Assembly (NCBI GenBank): GCA_937943665.1
Contig: CALEAR010000154.1
Span: 1-19,267 of the forward strand
Length of the DNA stretch: 19,267 nt
Direction of reading: 5' to 3'
DNA from: an uncultured Alcanivoracaceae bacterium
Lineage (GTDB): Bacteria > Pseudomonadota > Gammaproteobacteria > Pseudomonadales > Alcanivoracaceae
In this document: piece after piece, positions 16,606 to 19,267 of the stretch
Layout of the letters: each line of letters opens with the position of its first letter
Numbering within the stretch: position 1 is the stretch's first letter
The notes under the pieces: model-generated
Database searches by the model: none
What the model was told of the DNA's origin: nothing
Seen by the model: only the letters and a program-made list of their open reading frames with translations
Position numbers and translations under genes: made by a program

Positions 16606-17351
16606 AGTTTGAACCCCCTGTGTAGTGCCACTATGCCGCCGGTCATATTGTAATATTCACTACGGCTGAAGCCGGCTTCTTCCATCATGGCTTTGAGGGT
16701 TTCTTGATCGGGGTGCATGCGAATGGATTCAGCTAAATACTGATAACTGTCGGCATCGCCTGCCACGACTTTTCCTAACCGTGGTAGCACGCTGAAGGAG
16801 TAAATGTCGTACAGCTTGGCTAGTGGGCGATGCACTGGCTTTGAGAACTCAAGAATTAATAAGCGCCCACCGGGTTTAAGAACGCGCAGCATGGAGCGCA
16901 ATGCGGCCATTTGATCGGTAACGTTACGCAAGCCAAAGGCAATGGTAATGCAATCAAAGGTGTTATCGGCAAAGGGTAAGCATTCAGCATTAACCTGCAC
17001 CACCTCTGTATTATGGGAACAGCCAGCATCGGTTAAACGATCGCGGCCCACAGCCAACATGGCTTCGTTAATATCGGCTAACACCACTTTTCCCGTATCT
17101 CCCACTTGGCGGGAAAATTTAATGGCGAGATCCCCAGTGCCCCCAGCAAGATCAAGCACCGTTTGCCCTGGGCGCACACCTGCCAGCTCAATGGTAAGGC
17201 GCTTCCAAATACGGTGGATGCCCATGGACATTAAATCATTCATAACATCGTATTTGGGGGCCACGGAGCGGAATACACCTGCCACATGTTGGGATTTTTC
17301 TTCCACTGGAACTTCTTTGTAACCAAAATGAGTGGTGCGTTTATCGTTCAT
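16602..17351 (-). CDS. ubiE: Ubiquinone/menaquinone C-methyltransferase UbiE
   Basis: 249-residue class I SAM-dependent methyltransferase, the C2-methylase of ubiquinone (and menaquinone) synthesis. The SAM-binding motif I is [12 protein letters not shown] (65-76), the N-terminus [18 protein letters not shown] is diagnostic, and [14 protein letters not shown] and [12 protein letters not shown] are the later motifs. The C-terminus [13 protein letters not shown] is also typical. GGAG lies about 8 nt upstream of the start, and it overlaps the upstream gene by 4 nt. The length equals that of typical Pseudomonas-type UbiE. Confidence 0.98.
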   Translation of the reverse strand: MNDKRTTHFGYKEVPVEEKSQHVAGVFRSVAPKYDVMNDLMSMGIHRIWKRLTIELAGVRPGQTVLDLAGGTGDLAIKFSRQVGDTGKVVLADINEAMLAVGRDRLTDAGCSHNTEVVQVNAECLPFADNTFDCITIAFGLRNVTDQMAALRSMLRVLKPGGRLLILEFSKPVHRPLAKLYDIYSFSVLPRLGKVVAGDADSYQYLAESIRMHPDQETLKAMMEEAGFSRSEYYNMTGGIVALHRGFKL

Positions 17352-18049
17352 GGTGTCACTCCATCAAAGGGGTTGGGGTGCGCTAGAAATAAGCGCTCAC
17401 TGATCTCTTTTTCTACTTGCACTAGAGAAGCGATGAGGGGACTCACACTGTTAAGGCCGCTCAACGCCTGAAAGCCATGGTGAAGTAAATCATACAGTGC
17501 GTTTAATTTTGCGGCATAGGCTGGGCGCCGCATTACACGAAAGCTATGCATTAGCCAGCGGCGGCGTATGTAACGATCGATACGCTGAGCGGCTTCTTCA
17601 ATGAGGGCAAGCTGTTGTTGTCGCTGTTCTGGAGTGCTGCTGGCGCGATAGGCTTGAGCATAGGTTTGGGGTTGAATATTCCCCTCTGGTAAAGCTTGTA
17701 CCAAGGCTTCATCTAGCTGCTGGGTGAGCACTGCTGCTTCTAATGTTACGGCGGCGGTGTGCATCACCGCGGAAGGTAATAGAGCCATGGCTTTGCGGGT
17801 GGCGCGTTGAATATTGCTTGCCACTTGGGGAAGGTTGGCGCCTCCGTATACTTCATAAAATAAAAAATGAGCGGCGGTATGGGCCTCTTGGGTGGCGAGC
17901 CGTTGTTGATGAGTGTGAAATAGGCGCTTGATTTGCCAAGTTTGCAGTGCAGCTAACCGCTGTTGAAAGGCGGCATTGGGCTGATGCTGCTTGAGGGCAA
18001 AGTATTGCTCTAACGTGTGTAAAAGACGCTCGCCGTTATTCATAGCCAT
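17348..18049 (-). CDS. FFLEELY-motif-like protein of unknown function, upstream of ubiE
   Basis: 233 residues, mostly helical, with no signal peptide or membrane segment, so probably cytoplasmic. The [12 protein letters not shown] stretch (about 60-71) corresponds to the 'FFLEELYGG' signature of a widespread uncharacterised gammaproteobacterial family found next to ubiE (this identification is from memory). Gln/Arg/His-rich helices precede and follow it. The stop overlaps the ubiE start by 4 nt, so it is translated with the ubi genes, suggesting a quinone-related role, but no function is known. Both M1 (18049) and M3 (18043) are possible starts; neither has a good Shine-Dalgarno. The promoter region directly upstream supports M1 as the first possible start. 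Confidence 0.85.
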   Translation of the reverse strand: MAMNNGERLLHTLEQYFALKQHQPNAAFQQRLAALQTWQIKRLFHTHQQRLATQEAHTAAHFLFYEVYGGANLPQVASNIQRATRKAMALLPSAVMHTAAVTLEAAVLTQQLDEALVQALPEGNIQPQTYAQAYRASSTPEQRQQQLALIEEAAQRIDRYIRRRWLMHSFRVMRRPAYAAKLNALYDLLHHGFQALSGLNSVSPLIASLVQVEKEISERLFLAHPNPFDGVTP

Positions 18050-18072
18050 GGGTAGTTTGCTCGGGAGAAATG

Positions 18073-18101
18073 ATCATAGCAGAAGGGAGCTAGGGTCGTA
18101 A
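18073..18101 (-). promoter_or_regulatory. Extended -10 promoter of the ubi operon
   Basis: On the minus strand TTACGA (18101-18096) and TATGAT (18078-18073) are 17 bp apart, and TGC directly before TATGAT makes an extended -10. The -35 is weak (3/6), compatible with extended -10 dependence. It lies just 23 nt before the first start codon, giving a very short leader. Confidence 0.5.
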
Positions 18102-18134
18102 CAGGCGAGATCAGAAAAGTGGGAAAAGTTGTTT

Positions 18135-18164
18135 TGCATCAAAGGCCCGAAGGCCCTTGATGCA
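18135..18164 (-). terminator. 13-bp hairpin with UUCG tetraloop after hslU
   Basis: On the minus-strand RNA, 13 nt (18164-18152) pair with 13 nt (18147-18135) with one G-U wobble around UUCG, closed by a C-G pair, the most stable tetraloop class. It begins 7 nt after the hslU stop. No U tract follows directly (AAAACAACTTTT comes next), so it may be a Rho-independent terminator without a clean U run or a 3'-end protector. The structure is clear; its function is inferred. Confidence 0.65.
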
Positions 18165-18171
18165 TCTTGGA

Positions 18172-19267
18172 TTAAAGGATGTAGCGGCTGAGGTCTTGGT
18201 CCTCGGCAAGCTCGCCGAGATGACGGTCCACAGCTTCAGCATCAATCACCAGAGGTTTATCGTGATATTGGGTGGCTAAACTGTCCGCATCAAAACTGAT
18301 TTCCTCAGTGAGCTTCTCCATCACAGTGTGTAATCGACGCGCTCCAATGTTTTCTGTGGTTTCATTCACTTGCCAAGCCACTTCTGCTAGGCGACGGATG
18401 CAATCCTTAGTGAACTCCACTTGTAAGCCTTCTGTGGCCAATAAAGCAGAGTATTGCTCAATTAAGGAGGCTTTAGGCTCCGTGAGGATGCGCTCAAAAT
18501 CATCGGCGCTAAGTGGTTTTAACTCCACACGAATGGGTAAGCGACCTTGTAGCTCAGGAATTAAATCTGAAGGCTTGCTCAGGTGGAAAGCCCCGCTGGC
18601 AATAAACAGGATATGATCCGTGCGCACCATGCCGTATTTGGTGTTAACGGTGCTGCCTTCAATGAGAGGAAGCAAATCACGTTGCACTCCTTCGCGGCTT
18701 ACATCGGCACCACTGGTTTGGCCACTGCGGGTGATTTTGTCGATTTCATCTAAGAACACAATGCCCTTATTTTCCACCAACTCCACCGCTTGCGCCTTAA
18801 GATCCTCTTCGTTCACAAGGCGGGCGGCTTCTTCATCACGTACCAGCTTGAAGGCATCTTTTACTTTTAGCTTTTGTTTGCGTGTTTTCTGACCACCCAT
18901 GCGAGAAAACATGTTTTGCAGTTGGCTGGTCATTTCTTCCATGCCTGGCGGGGCCATGATTTCCACGTTGGGAGCCACCTGCTGGAGTTCAATTTCAATC
19001 TCTTTGTCATCGAGCTCGCCTTCACGGAGCTTTTTGCGGAAGATCTGGCGCGTGGTGTTGTTGGTACTGCTATCAGTATCGCGAGCCGGGGGGAGCAGCG
19101 CATCTAAAATACGCTCTTCCGCGGCATCCTCTGCAAGGTGGCGTTGTTTTTCCATGGCTTGCTCGCGAAGTAGCTTAATGGCGGTTTCCATAAGATCGCG
19201 AATAATGTATTCCACATCGCGGCCCACATAGCCCACCTCGGTGAATTTGGTGGCTTCTACTTTTATA
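18172..19267 (-). CDS. hslU: ATP-dependent protease ATPase subunit HslU (N-terminus off window)
   Basis: AAA+ unfoldase (ClpY) of the HslUV protease. 365 residues are visible, reading [20 protein letters not shown] from the window edge and continuing to the stop at 18172; compared with about 440 in the family, the first roughly 75-80, including Walker A, are missing. Seen are the I-domain (long charged insertion around the [16 protein letters not shown] region), Walker [10 protein letters not shown], sensor-type [20 protein letters not shown] and the [12 protein letters not shown] sensor-2 arginine region. The C-terminus [10 protein letters not shown] is the peptide that docks into and activates HslV. 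hslV would be expected upstream, beyond the right edge. The visible frame starts at an internal Met (19236) only by chance. Confidence 0.97.
   Translation of the reverse strand, partial: IKVEATKFTEVGYVGRDVEYIIRDLMETAIKLLREQAMEKQRHLAEDAAEERILDALLPPARDTDSSTNNTTRQIFRKKLREGELDDKEIEIELQQVAPNVEIMAPPGMEEMTSQLQNMFSRMGGQKTRKQKLKVKDAFKLVRDEEAARLVNEEDLKAQAVELVENKGIVFLDEIDKITRSGQTSGADVSREGVQRDLLPLIEGSTVNTKYGMVRTDHILFIASGAFHLSKPSDLIPELQGRLPIRVELKPLSADDFERILTEPKASLIEQYSALLATEGLQVEFTKDCIRRLAEVAWQVNETTENIGARRLHTVMEKLTEEISFDADSLATQYHDKPLVIDAEAVDRHLGELAEDQDLSRYIL

Overview
The window is an ordinary-looking chromosomal stretch of a gammaproteobacterium. It carries the ubiE-ubiJ-ubiB set, tatABC with hisE, hslU, typA, trmL, a type I-beta glutamine synthetase and dtd. 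By memory of Pseudomonas gene order (typA-thiI-glnA; ubiE-ubiJ-ubiB-hisIE-tatABC; hslVU nearby), the neighbourhood resembles the Pseudomonadales/Oceanospirillales/Cellvibrionales side of the class. The base composition looks mid-range, and no phage, IS, integrase, CRISPR, tRNA or rRNA signal was seen, so I read it as core genome. The genus cannot be fixed from the sequence.

Layout. (1) 1-2216, minus: the 5' part of trmL (cut by the window edge) and typA, separated by a perfect 11-bp hairpin. (2) 2461-5531, plus: a three-gene operon of an exported retropepsin-like 'zinc protease' protein, an inactive-transglutaminase/7TM membrane protein and an alpha-L-glutamate-ligase-like ATP-grasp enzyme. 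This is a poorly understood envelope peptide-ligase/protease module. (3) 5629-8882, plus: a PP-loop sulfurtransferase-like protein with an NFACT-R-like C-terminus, overlapping a TusA-like sulfur carrier, then glnA and dtd. (4) 9012-12695, plus: envelope proteins, namely a secreted DUF3015 protein with a strong terminator, a DUF4105 protein, a lipoprotein alpha/beta hydrolase, and a small TRL-like lipoprotein with its own promoter. (5) 12746-19267, minus: tatC-tatB-tatA-hisE, then ubiB-ubiJ-ubiE behind a FFLEELY-type protein of unknown function, then the C-terminal four-fifths of hslU.

How they work together. The minus-strand block from 18049 to 14384 is a tightly coupled ubiquinone operon (three successive 4-nt ATGA overlaps) with an extended -10 promoter in front. 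A second extended -10 sits before hisE-tatABC. The PP-loop/TusA-like pair is probably a self-contained RNA thiolation unit occupying the place that thiI has beside glnA in Pseudomonas. The 2461-5531 operon probably attaches or removes amino acids or peptides at the inner membrane/periplasm.

Most worth a second look: the retropepsin/7TM/ATP-grasp module, the predicted NFACT-R/PP-loop/TusA-like RNA-sulfuration pair, the DUF3015-DUF4105-hydrolase group and the FFLEELY-type protein coupled to ubiE. None is wholly new to comparative genomics as far as I recall, but their substrates are largely unknown. No unannotated gap exceeds 300 bases; the longest is 2217-2460.
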